Below are positions 44,729 through 53,334 of a stretch of 64,000 nt of DNA, piece after piece. How positions within the stretch are numbered: position 1 is the first letter of the stretch; each line of letters begins with the position of its first letter. Source of the DNA: Saccharothrix sp. NRRL B-16314 (lineage in GTDB: Bacteria; Actinomycetota; Actinomycetes; Mycobacteriales; Pseudonocardiaceae); the NCBI RefSeq assembly GCF_000716595.1, contig NZ_JNXC01000030.1:62001-126000 (forward strand), given 5' to 3'. A model generated the notes under the pieces. The model had not been told where the DNA came from and did not search any database. It worked only from the letters and a program-made list of their open reading frames with translations. The position numbers and the translations under genes are program-made.

Positions 44729-47343
44729 TGGCGGGGGTCCTCCTCGGGGACGTGCGGTGCGGCGTGCCCGTCGCCGATGACGCAGAGGCTCGCCCAGGCG
44801 GCCGGCGGTGCGTCGTCGCCGAGTGCGAGGTAGTCGACCTGGGCGCGGTGCAGCGCCTCGGCGGGGGACAGGTCGCGCAGGTAGCGGTAGAACGAGGCCA
44901 TGACGCGTGCCCCAGCAGACCCTCCCACGTCGGTGGTACCCGCCAGAACCCACCGCGCGCCCGCCAGCAGCGCGGCGGTGGGCAGGCCGAACGGTTCGGC
45001 CGCGGTGCGCGTCACGACGCGGCCCGACCAGCACGAGGCGGTGATGAGTGCGTCCGGCAACGAAGCCGCCAGCAGCTCGGCGGCGGTCAACCGGTCCGTC
45101 GGCGAGAGCGACAGTGCCTGGGCCAATCCGGCGCGCGCGGGACCGTCCACGTGCACATCGTGCTCGACCACGGGTGGCGAGCCGTGGGCGTTGATCACCA
45201 CCGCCGCGTAGCGCTCGGCGGCGGCCAGCGCCGCGCGCAGCTCCGCCGCGGAGACGGACGTGACGGGCGCGTGGAAGCGGACCAGCGCGTCGAGCTCCCG
45301 ACTCGCGCCGGGCAGCTCCGGGTCGATGAACACCAGCACACCCGTCCCCGACCGCCGGGGCTTGGCGCGGAGCGACGTCCACAGGGGGAAGGACGGCACG
45401 AGCGCGAGCGTGGCGAGTTCGGCGAGGAACCGGTCGCCCACGCGGACCGCGGCCACCGGGATCGGCCCGAGGAGCGTTCCCGTGGCCACCACCAGCGGCG
45501 GTGGCGCGTCCGCGGTGAGCAGGTACTCGACCAGGTCGGGTGGCACCACTGCCGCGCCCAGCTCCGCGAGCGCCTTGTGCTGCTCCTCCCAGCCGGCCTC
45601 GTCCGACGCGTTCGCGTACCGGGCGATGAACCCGTGCACCGATTCGGGCAGCACCACCTCGTCCACCTGCGGCTCGTGGCCCTCGCGCAGCCAGAACCGC
45701 ACGCAGATCGTGTCGTCGTGGTCGAGCACGTCGACCAGCAGCGCACACCCGCCGGGCGGCAGGTTCGAGGTGAGCTCGTCCACGTCGAACGGATCGCGGC
45801 TCAACGCCCGACGCAGCTGGGTGGAGGTGGTGTGTTCGAGTCGTCGGTACAGCTCGGACAGCCTCTGCTCGGAGTCGGGCTCCGCGGACACGAGCGCGAT
45901 CGTGGCGACGAGTTCACGCAGTTCGCCCGTCAGTCTGGCCCCCGTGCGCACGAACGCAGCGAGGGCCTCCGCCCGCGCGGCAGTCGCGATCGTCAGCGCG
46001 GTCCGCCCGTCGCCGAGGGCCGCCGCGCAGTGCATCGCGAGCGTGTACGGCTCGTTGTTGTCCAGGTAGAACGACCGCCGGTCGTCCGGGTCGGCGAGCC
46101 TGCGGCCGTCGTCCTCGTTCAGCCGGAAGCTCGCCACCGCGTGCGGCAGCGCTTCCGCCAGGCGTCCCGCTTCGGCGAGCTGGACGGCCACCTGCTGGTG
46201 GGCGATGCTCAACGGTCCCCGGTCGGCGTTCTGATCGAGCAGGTCGAGGGCCCGGGTGAAGGCTGTCAGCGCCTCTTCGGCCTGCCCGCGCGCTCGTGCC
46301 AAGAACCCGCGTTCCAGGATTGCGGCCGAATGCTCGTGTCGCGGTCGGAACCCTTCGACCTGTTCGTCGAGGAACGCGGTGACCTCGTCCAGCAGCCGCT
46401 GCGCCACGTCGAACCGTTTGCGCAGCCGGGCCAGCTGGGCCAGCAGGCGGGTGCAGGTCACGTGGTTGGTCGGTTCGCCGCGACCGAGCCGGAGCGCTTG
46501 GCGCAAGCGTCGTTCCGCCCGGTCCAGCAGGTCCGGGCGGCCGTCCACACCTCTCACGGCGTCCAGGTGGCCGAGACGCCGGGCGACCGCCGCCGCCCCC
46601 AGCCGCCTACCCGCGCGCAGGTAGGCCACGAATGCCTCGCCGTAGTGAGCCCTCGCCCCGTCGAAGTCGCCGACCTGGTGCAGCACCGCGCCCAGTTCGC
46701 GCAGGGCGTTGGCCACGCCGATCCGACGGCCGATCGCGGCGTACCGCTCCCGCGCCTCGGTGAGCAGGGTGCGCGCCCGGTCCAGGTCGCGCACGATGCG
46801 TGCGTGCACCGCCTCCTCGCGACAGATGTTGGCGAGCAGCAGTTCCACCTGCTCCGGCTGTCCGCCCGCTTCACCGAGGGCAGCGGCGGCGCGGCGTGCG
46901 GCGGTGAGCATCCCGGGCGCCGCCCCGTAGTCGTCGCGGAGCTGGGCGATCGCGGCGCGACCGAACCAGGCGTGCCCCTCTTCGAGGTGGTTGCCGATCG
47001 ACCGGGCCGTTCCCACCACCCGGTCGAGCACCGCGTCCGCGCGCGTGAAGTCGCCCTGGTAACGCAGGACGGTCGCCAGTTCGCGCAGCGCCTCGCACAG
47101 CAAGGACGGCTCACCCGCCCGGTCGGCGAGGTCAGCGGCCTCGGACAGTCGACGTTCCGCCTCCGGGTAGTCCTCCTGCGCACCGCGCAGCCACGCCCAC
47201 TCGATCAGGATGCGGCACCGCGTGCGCGGGTCGGGTACGTCCTCCGTCAGCAGCCCGCCCAGCACGCGGTGAGCCTCCGCCAAGTCGTGCCGGTCCACCG
47301 CCGCGGTGGCCCGTGCCAGGCGTGCGTCGAGGTCCGGGCTCAC
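44722..47343 (-). CDS. TPR-CHAT protein, second caspase-like component
   Basis: Taking the GTG at 47343, which overlaps the stop of the upstream small frame (GTGA), the protein has 873 residues. The frame is open further upstream, but that part is arginine- and proline-rich noise. Residues about 1-500 are TPR-like helical pairs (DRHDLAEAHRVLGGLL, GEPSLLCEALRELATVLRYQGDFTRADAVLDR). The C-terminal CHAT domain carries His 720 (VINAHGSP) and Cys 771 (ITASCWSGR), with GARWVLAGTTDVGG after it. It differs from the other CHAT protein in the motif around Cys. It is the first large gene of the CATRA operon. Confidence 0.83.
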   Translation of the reverse strand: MSPDLDARLARATAAVDRHDLAEAHRVLGGLLTEDVPDPRTRCRILIEWAWLRGAQEDYPEAERRLSEAADLADRAGEPSLLCEALRELATVLRYQGDFTRADAVLDRVVGTARSIGNHLEEGHAWFGRAAIAQLRDDYGAAPGMLTAARRAAAALGEAGGQPEQVELLLANICREEAVHARIVRDLDRARTLLTEARERYAAIGRRIGVANALRELGAVLHQVGDFDGARAHYGEAFVAYLRAGRRLGAAAVARRLGHLDAVRGVDGRPDLLDRAERRLRQALRLGRGEPTNHVTCTRLLAQLARLRKRFDVAQRLLDEVTAFLDEQVEGFRPRHEHSAAILERGFLARARGQAEEALTAFTRALDLLDQNADRGPLSIAHQQVAVQLAEAGRLAEALPHAVASFRLNEDDGRRLADPDDRRSFYLDNNEPYTLAMHCAAALGDGRTALTIATAARAEALAAFVRTGARLTGELRELVATIALVSAEPDSEQRLSELYRRLEHTTSTQLRRALSRDPFDVDELTSNLPPGGCALLVDVLDHDDTICVRFWLREGHEPQVDEVVLPESVHGFIARYANASDEAGWEEQHKALAELGAAVVPPDLVEYLLTADAPPPLVVATGTLLGPIPVAAVRVGDRFLAELATLALVPSFPLWTSLRAKPRRSGTGVLVFIDPELPGASRELDALVRFHAPVTSVSAAELRAALAAAERYAAVVINAHGSPPVVEHDVHVDGPARAGLAQALSLSPTDRLTAAELLAASLPDALITASCWSGRVVTRTAAEPFGLPTAALLAGARWVLAGTTDVGGSAGARVMASFYRYLRDLSPAEALHRAQVDYLALGDDAPPAAWASLCVIGDGHAAPHVPEEDPRQC

Positions 47344-47549
47344 CGGGGTCGCCCGCACAGGGGAGGTCGCCACTCGCTGAGGTCGAACTCGCACGACTCG
47401 CTGTTCAGCGGCCCGGGGAGCCTGCCGTCGCAGTCGAGGGATTGTCGGATCACTGGAGCAACATCCGCCGCAGTCCGGCGGGGGACGCGGCCGGGGCGTT
47501 GCGACTGGATGGCCGCCTGGACGAGGTCGTCGAGGCCTTCGGCGTGCAC
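47340..47549 (-). CDS. Small possible leader gene coupled to the TPR-CHAT gene
   Basis: A 69-residue frame (GTG at 47549) ends with a GTGA overlap onto the TPR-CHAT start, as expected for a real coupled gene. Its C-terminal part reads LNSESCEFDLSEW, like the first residues of the small CATRA-associated protein (LNSES, then F-x-L and a Trp). Against it: no clear RBS, and the frame lies opposite a NACHT-like remnant on the plus strand. It may be a duplicated scrap of the small associated protein rather than a functional gene. Confidence 0.35.
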   Translation of the reverse strand: MHAEGLDDLVQAAIQSQRPGRVPRRTAADVAPVIRQSLDCDGRLPGPLNSESCEFDLSEWRPPLCGRPR

Positions 47550-47690
47550 CGTCCAGACGCCTCGTCGTGCTCGGCCCGGCGGGCTCCGGCAAGACCGTGC
47601 CGGCGCTGAGGTTCGTGCTCAACGTGCTCGACGTGCGAACCGGTGTGCCACCGAACCGGCAGCGGGAACGGATCATGGACCCGTCGCAAG
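47430..47690 (+). pseudogene. NACHT-type NTPase remnant (Walker A region)
   Basis: In two plus-strand frames the DNA gives GRLDEVVEAFG and then RLVVLGPAGSGKTVPALRFV (Walker A at about 47575-47600) followed by LNVLDVRTGVP. This is the typical entry to NACHT P-loop NTPases of actinobacterial conflict proteins. The frame changes near 47560 and nothing downstream continues it, so only a fragment is left. Confidence 0.45.
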
Positions 47691-47790
47691 TCCCGACCCG
47701 TGGAGTTCACGACGGTGATCGACCCGTGCACGGTCCCAGTCTGGACCATGGGATCTTGCACGATGCCCGTCATGGTGTTGTGCACCGATC
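47640..47790 (-). pseudogene. Scrap of a conflict-protein N-terminal region
   Basis: The minus strand reads VHNTMTGIVQDPMVQTGTVHGSITV and then DPFPLPVRW. The HNT-x-x-G...VVQ-x-G-x-(V/I)-x-G pattern and the LPVRW tag are common between N-terminal effector-associated segments and NACHT domains in actinobacteria. No open continuation follows. It overlaps the opposite-strand NACHT scrap, showing that the two pieces came together by rearrangement. Confidence 0.35.
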
Positions 47791-48017
47791 GCCGCCACCG
47801 CGGTCCCTCACGATGACGTCCCACACATCCCCCAATGCGCCAGAGACGAACTGGTGTGGAATCTATAGCCTCCACGACCGGCGATCTCCGCACTAATAGG
47901 GTGGATCGACCTACCCTGACGACCCGCCCCAGTGGTCGGCGTGGTGGCGGGCTTACCGACGGGACGGCCGCTACCCCGTAGTAGTTGTTGATCGCCGGCC
48001 CGTTGTGGACCCGCGCC

Positions 48018-48128
48018 GTGTTCACCGCGTTTCTCGATCGTGTGACCCGTCAGGCGGGCCGGAAGGTGCATGTCGTCGCCGACCGGCACCCGGTGCACCG
48101 CGGCAAGGCGGTCCGCACCGGGCTGGAG
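48018..48128 (+). pseudogene. IS630-type transposase remnant
   Basis: The plus strand encodes VFTAFLDRVTRQAGRKVHVV followed by ADRHPVHRGKAVR. It matches the DDE_3 core of IS630-family transposases, where the second catalytic Asp sits in VxDRHPVHR. The flanks do not continue the protein, so the element is decayed. Confidence 0.6.
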
Positions 48129-48621
48129 ACCAAGCCGACCGGGTCGAGCCGTGCCGGGCAAAGGCTCGCGAGGGTCTGTGACCGGGTGGAGGGGGCGACG
48201 CTGATCGTCACGGTCCTGGGCGTGCTGCCGGCGCTGCCGGTCGCCGCGGCGACCGGTTCCAAGCGCTGCGCAGACATCGACACCGCCCGCCACAACGTGC
48301 TCCCGCTGGACGGCCGCTCGTTCGAGCAGGTGCTGCCGGGAATGGCCGGTCTGCTCGGACCGCACGTGGTCAACCGGCCGCAAGCGCTCCTGGATCTTCA
48401 CGTCTCAAGTGGACATCGTGGAAGGCGGCGCGAGATGCGCCATCCTCGACCTGGCGGCCACGGCGGCTGTCAGCCGGAACCGGGACCTCCGCGCACGACG
48501 CCACGCGGTCCGATTCCTCGATGCGCGGCCGGCGGGTGCCCCGGGAGTCGGCGGCGACCAGGTCGGCGGACAGAGTGCCGGCGTGACACGGGTCGTGGCG
48601 GTTCTCGGCGACGGCGAATGC
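48129..48621. other. Unassigned region between transposase scrap and membrane-protein gene
   Basis: The plus strand has a stretch that looks protein-like (VCDRVEGATLIVTVLGVLPA, then RSFEQVLPGMAGLLGPHVVNRPQALLDLHV, about 48175-48400), but I recognise no family, start or RBS. It may be another remnant. I see no intact gene here. Confidence 0.3.
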
Positions 48622-50439
48622 TCATGTGGCGTCCATCGTGAACAGCCAGACATCGTCGACGCGACGGGCGGGGATGCCGGTCACCTCGCTGGTCCAGCGA
48701 AGCACAGGTGTTTCGTCGGTGTCGGGGAGATCGGCCACGAGGACCGTGTCGACGCCGTGCGCGCGTAGCCAGTCGGCGGCGGTGTCCGGTGTGGTCGCGA
48801 CGGGATCGTGGCGGAGGATCGCGGCGACCGCCTCCTGGTACGGGCCGGGCAGTGCTTCGAACAGCACGGGACTGGTGGCGTCGGAGCCGATGAAGTAGCC
48901 GCCGGTGGTGCGGTAGGCCATGGTCGACACCGCCTGCCAGAGCAGTGGGACGGCTCCACCGTGCCAAGTGCGGGTGGCCCGTGGCACAGTCTCGACAACG
49001 TGCCCGCGGATCTGTTCGACACCTGTTCCGGTGAAGAAGGCGGGGATGTCGGCGGGCCTGGTCCTCTGGGCGTTGGCGGGCAGCCAGGTGCAGGACGCGG
49101 CCACCACCAGGGCGATGGCCGCCAAGCCGACCGGACGGGCCGATCGGGCGTGGAAGTGCTGCCACAGCAGGGCCATCATGAACGCGACGCAGAGTGCGAC
49201 GAACACCGGCACGCGCCACGCCTCGGCCTGGCCGATCAGCGGAACCTCCGACAAGAGCCGCCACGGCAGGGAGACACCGGGATACCGACCGAGGACGATC
49301 AACGTGACCCCGAGGGACAACACAAGCAGAACGGTCGCGACGGCGGCGGTGAGGCGGAGCGAGCGGTTGCGGACGAACAGCGCTGCACCGATGAGGACGA
49401 CCAGGATCGGGACGCCGATGTAGGTGCCCTGCTCTCCGGTGTAGATGCCGAGGCGTGGGGCGAGTTCTTCGGTTCCCAGGCGAAAGTGTGTCAGGTGGCT
49501 CGGAACGACCAGGTTCACGATGTCGGCGCCGGTGCCCTCGTGGTTGCGGATCTGCCCTTGCGGTCGTATAGGGCCCGCCAGGAGCAGGTACAGCGGATAG
49601 GCGCAGAGCACGGCGTAGACCGTGCAGCAGGCGACACCGGCGGTCAGCACCGGACGGAGACGTGCCACGGCCTGCCGGGGCCATCGCACGGCGAGAACAC
49701 CGCCCGTCACGGCGAAAGCGATGGCGCCCAAGGCGACGGTCTGCGTGTAGAGACCGGTCTGGACCGCGAACGCCAGCCCGAGCAGTGCTCCGTCTCTCAC
49801 CGGCCGGTCCACTCGGATGAAGATGGCCTTCACCGCCCACAGCAGGATCGGCGGCAGGACCGACCAGACGAGGTTGAGGTGACCGAAGTAGGTGTGCGCC
49901 ACCACGAAAGGCGAGAACCCGTAAAGCAGTCCCGCCAGGGCTCGAGGTGCCCAATCGCTGACGTACGCGCGCGACACCAGGAACAACGCCGTCCCGGACG
50001 CGACCGGGCCGAGGATCATGCCGAGGTTGTACGCGGCGATCGGGCCCGCGGTCACCGTGATGGGGGCGAGCAGCGCCGAGAGCACCGGCATCGTCGTGTT
50101 CCACATGCCGTTGACGCCCGCGGGGGCGTTCATCGCCGTGGTGAACAACGGGTTCTCGCCCGAGGCGAGTGAGTGGGGGAACCAGGTGAGCCACCAGATG
50201 AACAAGTGGGAGTCGACGTCCACTTCGCCGATCGTCACTGTCGTGAACGCGCTGAGCACGTTGTGGTGCAACCCGAGCGAGACCACCAGGTAACCGGCCA
50301 CGGTCAGACCGACCACGACCGAGCCCCGTACGGGCCGGGACGGCACGCCGGCATCGCCACCCGACTTCCCCGGATCCCGGTTCCCGGTTGCTTCGAGGCT
50401 CGGCCGGCTGGTCTCCAACGGCAGGTCGCCGATAGTCAT
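48622..50439 (-). CDS. Polytopic membrane protein, GT-C glycosyltransferase-like
   Basis: I choose the ATG at 50439 (605 residues), preceded by GAAAGAAG. The protein has about eleven hydrophobic helices spread over residues 50-440 and a soluble C-terminal domain (about 450-605: FFTGTGVEQIRGHVVETVP, AADWLRAHGVDTVLVADLP). The first extracytoplasmic loop reads TIGEVDVDSHLFIWWLTWFPHSL, with an acidic cluster where GT-C enzymes hold the catalytic Asp. The layout resembles GT39/GT87-like glycosyltransferases using polyprenyl-phosphate sugars. This is a fold-level guess. It stands alone, between remnants and a non-coding stretch. Confidence 0.65.
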   Translation of the reverse strand: MTIGDLPLETSRPSLEATGNRDPGKSGGDAGVPSRPVRGSVVVGLTVAGYLVVSLGLHHNVLSAFTTVTIGEVDVDSHLFIWWLTWFPHSLASGENPLFTTAMNAPAGVNGMWNTTMPVLSALLAPITVTAGPIAAYNLGMILGPVASGTALFLVSRAYVSDWAPRALAGLLYGFSPFVVAHTYFGHLNLVWSVLPPILLWAVKAIFIRVDRPVRDGALLGLAFAVQTGLYTQTVALGAIAFAVTGGVLAVRWPRQAVARLRPVLTAGVACCTVYAVLCAYPLYLLLAGPIRPQGQIRNHEGTGADIVNLVVPSHLTHFRLGTEELAPRLGIYTGEQGTYIGVPILVVLIGAALFVRNRSLRLTAAVATVLLVLSLGVTLIVLGRYPGVSLPWRLLSEVPLIGQAEAWRVPVFVALCVAFMMALLWQHFHARSARPVGLAAIALVVAASCTWLPANAQRTRPADIPAFFTGTGVEQIRGHVVETVPRATRTWHGGAVPLLWQAVSTMAYRTTGGYFIGSDATSPVLFEALPGPYQEAVAAILRHDPVATTPDTAADWLRAHGVDTVLVADLPDTDETPVLRWTSEVTGIPARRVDDVWLFTMDAT

Positions 50440-50458
50440 GTGACTTCTTTCGGTCACC

Positions 50459-50481
50459 GTGGAAGCGATCGATGCTTCCAC
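50459..50481. repeat. Inverted repeat just upstream of the membrane-protein gene
   Basis: GTGGAAGC and GCTTCCAC enclose a 7-base centre (itself GATCGAT). It lies 20 bp before the start at 50439, in the leader, so it could be an operator or a small RNA hairpin affecting translation. Confidence 0.45.
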
Positions 50482-51370
50482 GAGGTCATGGAGATCGAGT
50501 CGCACCGGGTGCCGCCCTGCCCGCGGTCATGCGGACGTTCCGACACCCCGCCGCCATCGCCTCGCTGACGCAGCGGCCTCCGACACGCACCGCCACCACG
50601 GAATCCACTCGACAGAATCCGCACACGGCAGCAAGACCCGCCTCTCGAACACGACCCGAATCGAGACGCACATCCTCACCGTGGCGTAGGCCGCACTCAG
50701 GCATTCACACCATCGTGGGCACGTCCAGGCCGGTCACGATCTTCTCCATCGCCGAGGCGGCCGGCGGGTCGGTGCCGACGGTGTCCAGTAGCGCTTACCT
50801 CGGAGAGCGCGGCTGGCAGCCGACGTAGTCGACCGCCTTGTGCAGGAACGATGTCCGGAGATCAACGCGTGATGCCGACAGGCCAGGGAAGTGGATCCGG
50901 CGCGCAACGCCGACATCAAGCACGTTACGTTGACGATCACGGCCGACGCGGTGGCGGATGGAAAGAACGCCCGCAGCGCGTCCACAGGCCGCGCAGTAGA
51001 GCGACGGACGGCACGCCGTCAACTCCGCCGTGACGGAGCAGGAGGAATCCACCTCGGGGCGTCCCGAGCTTTCGACCCCCTGAGGCGACAAAGCAACACC
51101 GCCACGATCCGCAAGAGTGTCACTGGCAGTAATCGACTGCTAACTCATCGAACTGGCAACCTGAGGCCTCGTAGGCGAGCTTCACGCGGGAGCCGCGGAA
51201 CACCTCGCCCGCAACTAGAGATCGCGATCCCGCCACCTCCTTCGTGGGGCGGTCGCCCTCGCTCCTCTGCATGGCCGCATTGCCGCAGGTCAGGGTTCTC
51301 GGGGGCCCCCGATTTTGGCCACCGAGAACGATCATGTAACCTATGCACACACCACGGCGAAAGCCGAGGA
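50482..51370. other. About 890 bp without an intact gene, upstream of tRNA-Leu
   Basis: Short open frames on both strands lack RBS and family features. The only recognisable piece is a LacI-like helix-turn-helix scrap at about 50733-50800. A run near 51300 (GGGGGCCCCC) forms a small palindrome. The bases just before 51371 should hold the tRNA promoter, but I do not see a convincing -35/-10 pair. Confidence 0.5.
50733..50800 (+). pseudogene. LacI-type HTH remnant
   Basis: The plus strand reads VTIFSIAEAAGGSVPTVSSS, close to the LacI N-terminal pattern VTIxDIAxxAGVSxxTVSRVL with several changes, and then loses similarity. Only the DNA-binding head is left. Confidence 0.4.
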
Positions 51371-51453
51371 GTCCGGGTGGCGGAATGGCAGACGCGCTAG
51401 CTTGAGGTGCTAGTCCCCGAAAGGGGGTGGGGGTTCAAGTCCCCCCTCGGACA
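51371..51453 (+). tRNA. tRNA-Leu (anticodon GAG)
   Basis: The 83-base gene folds as a class II tRNA. The acceptor GTCCGGG pairs with CTCGGAC (one G-T wobble). The anticodon stem CTAGC/GCTAG has loop TTGAGGT with GAG at 51404-51406. A long variable arm (TCCCCGAAAGGGGG) and the T-arm GGGGG-TTCAAGT-CCCCC follow. The discriminator base is A, and CCA is not encoded. It is the integration site of the element that follows. Confidence 0.95.
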
Positions 51454-51460
51454 CGAGCAC
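51431..51460. other. Probable attachment site (attL or attR) at the tRNA 3' end
   Basis: The tRNA T-arm and acceptor 3' side lie directly against the end of the integrase gene, the normal arrangement at one end of tRNA-targeting elements. The matching repeat at the other end of the element is not in the window, so the core cannot be delimited. Confidence 0.5.
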
Positions 51461-53192
51461 TATTCACATTGCCCACGGGTTTGATGATCACATCAGCCAC
51501 GTGGGCATTGTTTTTGTAGAGAACTTGCAGGTCAAGGGCGGTATAGAGCCCTGCCAACGTCTCCACCTTGGCATCGTTGACCGTCGCTCCGATGTCACCC
51601 AGCGAGTCGATCATGGCGTGTACTTCGGCCGCCGTCAGCGTCTGCGGTGGTGGTGTGCCCTCCAACTCGGCCTTGGCTGCCGCTCGTGCGGCCTGAGCTT
51701 CGTTCATGGGCTCTACCAGTGCCATCGGGTCGATTCCGGCTTTGATCGCTGCCTGGAAACGGCTGAGTTCCTGCTCTGCCTTGGCCAGTCGCTTTCGTGC
51801 CGTGTCGTGGTTCGTGGGGGTATCGGTCCCCTGTGAGGCAAGCAATGCCGCGACGGTCCGGTCAACGTTCTTCGGTGCGAACAACTCGCTGAGCCACTTG
51901 TTCACCGCCTCTTGAAGAACGTCCTCACGGAGGTAGATCGTCGCCGGGTGGGTGCCGAGCACGGGGGAGCCGATGGGAAGAGTCCTTGCTGGGCACCGGT
52001 AGTACATGCCGCGCGCCCGTGGGCTTGCTTCCATCTTCCGGGCGCACACCGTGCACCGCACTCGACCACGGAACAGGTAGGTCCGTTTCGTAGGTCGCTC
52101 GGAGCGTTCCGTCTTTCGAGCGGTCTTCAGGCCACCGGCCGACTTCGACATGCGGAGCAACTGCGCTTGCGTGAACTCCTCGACGCTCACGATCTCAGGG
52201 TGCGCCGGTTTCCGTGATCTGACGATCCGGTCGGTGCTGGCCTTCCGAAACCGGATCACGTGTCCTGCCGCCACGTCATCGGGGTCGAGCAACGTCTCGT
52301 GCCGCATCCACCGGCCGAAGAACGCGTACCCGGTATACCGGGGGTTGTCGAGAATCGCCCTCACCGTGCCGCCCTGCCAGGCGGCACCGGACCGGTGAGG
52401 GTTCTGATCGGGCCGCCGTGCCGAAGGGCAGGGAACCCGGTCCCTGTTCAAGCCGGTTGCGATCGCCCGGTCACCTCGTCCGCTGAGGTACTCGGCGAAG
52501 ATCCGCCGCACCACCCCGGCGGACTCCTCGTCAATCGCCAGTACCCGCAACCGGTATCCCTCGGCGGCTTTGCGCGGGTTGGGATGTGGTCCGCCGTCCA
52601 CGGTCTCGTATCCGTACGGCGCGCGTCCGCCCTGGTGTCGCCCTTCGTTGAGCACCTGAGCGTCCATAGCCGCCCGCACCCGAGCTTGGACGTGCTGGCG
52701 CTCCGATTCACTCATACCGCCCAGCACGCTCATCAACATCTTGTGCGAAGGGTTGCGCGGGTCGAACCTGCCGCCCAACTCCGGCACCCAGAGATCAACG
52801 CCGTACGCGGCGAACTTCGGTGCGATGAGCGAGAACTGGTTGCCGAACCAACACCGGGTGCCCTCACCGACCACCACGGCGTTCCACCCGCGATACGGGT
52901 TCTTCAACGCTTGGAGCAGCCGAGACGCCTCTTCCCGACGCTCCCACGGCACCGACCGTGATTGGCCGATGTCGAAGAACTCTTCCGCGATCACGCCGCC
53001 GAGCGGTTCCACGAACGTCCGGGCGTTGCCGAACTGCCACCCACGCGACGTCTTCGGGTCTTGGTTGTCCTCGGTCGAGCACCGCCCGTAGGCCGCTACC
53101 GGTCCGATGCCGTCCTCTACGGCGTCAACCACCTCGACGCCCAGCAGCTCGTCCAGCGTCGCCCACGGGTCGCGGCTGATTTCAACAGTCAT
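51435..53192 (-). CDS. Large serine recombinase (integrase)
   Basis: The 585-residue protein has a serine-recombinase catalytic domain (residues about 30-170: AAYGRCSTEDNQ with the nucleophile Ser, MSVLGGMSESERQHVQARVRAAM). Then come a recombinase domain (GYETVDGG...VRRIFAEYLSGRGDRAIATGLN, VRAILDNPRYTGY), a zinc-ribbon region with paired Cys (RCTVCARKM and YYRCPA) and a C-terminal coiled coil. It catalyses integration and excision of the element. I take the ATG at 53192 behind AGAGGGGG. Its last five codons and stop lie inside the tRNA-Leu 3' end (antisense). It overlaps the upstream 50-residue gene. Confidence 0.9.
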   Translation of the reverse strand: MTVEISRDPWATLDELLGVEVVDAVEDGIGPVAAYGRCSTEDNQDPKTSRGWQFGNARTFVEPLGGVIAEEFFDIGQSRSVPWERREEASRLLQALKNPYRGWNAVVVGEGTRCWFGNQFSLIAPKFAAYGVDLWVPELGGRFDPRNPSHKMLMSVLGGMSESERQHVQARVRAAMDAQVLNEGRHQGGRAPYGYETVDGGPHPNPRKAAEGYRLRVLAIDEESAGVVRRIFAEYLSGRGDRAIATGLNRDRVPCPSARRPDQNPHRSGAAWQGGTVRAILDNPRYTGYAFFGRWMRHETLLDPDDVAAGHVIRFRKASTDRIVRSRKPAHPEIVSVEEFTQAQLLRMSKSAGGLKTARKTERSERPTKRTYLFRGRVRCTVCARKMEASPRARGMYYRCPARTLPIGSPVLGTHPATIYLREDVLQEAVNKWLSELFAPKNVDRTVAALLASQGTDTPTNHDTARKRLAKAEQELSRFQAAIKAGIDPMALVEPMNEAQAARAAAKAELEGTPPPQTLTAAEVHAMIDSLGDIGATVNDAKVETLAGLYTALDLQVLYKNNAHVADVIIKPVGNVNSARVRGGT

Positions 53193-53334
53193 CGTCACCC
53201 CCTCTCGGAGGTCCGTCCAAGACCTCCACCTCGGTCAGTTCGACCAGTATGGCAAGCAGTATGCGGCTGACAGCAGGTGTGAGCGCAGGAAGTTCGCTCG
53301 GCACGCGCACCGTGACACGCTCGTCAGCGGTCAT
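53182..53334 (-). CDS. 50-residue protein between translocase and integrase genes
   Basis: The frame starts with ATGA overlapping the translocase stop and ends 11 bp inside the integrase gene. It reads MTADERVTVRVPSELPALTP, then a hydrophobic helix (AVSRILLAILVELTEVEVLD), and ends GGDDDC. The overlaps on both sides make it a credible gene of the conjugation operon. Function is unknown; it could be a small regulator of the recombinase. Confidence 0.6.
   Translation of the reverse strand: MTADERVTVRVPSELPALTPAVSRILLAILVELTEVEVLDGPPRGGDDDC

Noticed and set aside
47344..47676. Longer start for the second TPR-CHAT gene
   Set aside because: The added residues are proline/arginine-rich without helical repeats; the GTG at 47343 is coupled to a stop and begins the first TPR-like helix.
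51120..51350. Minus-strand frame of 76 codons just before tRNA-Leu
   Set aside because: No RBS, no recognised fold and it would run away from the tRNA promoter region; cannot be supported.
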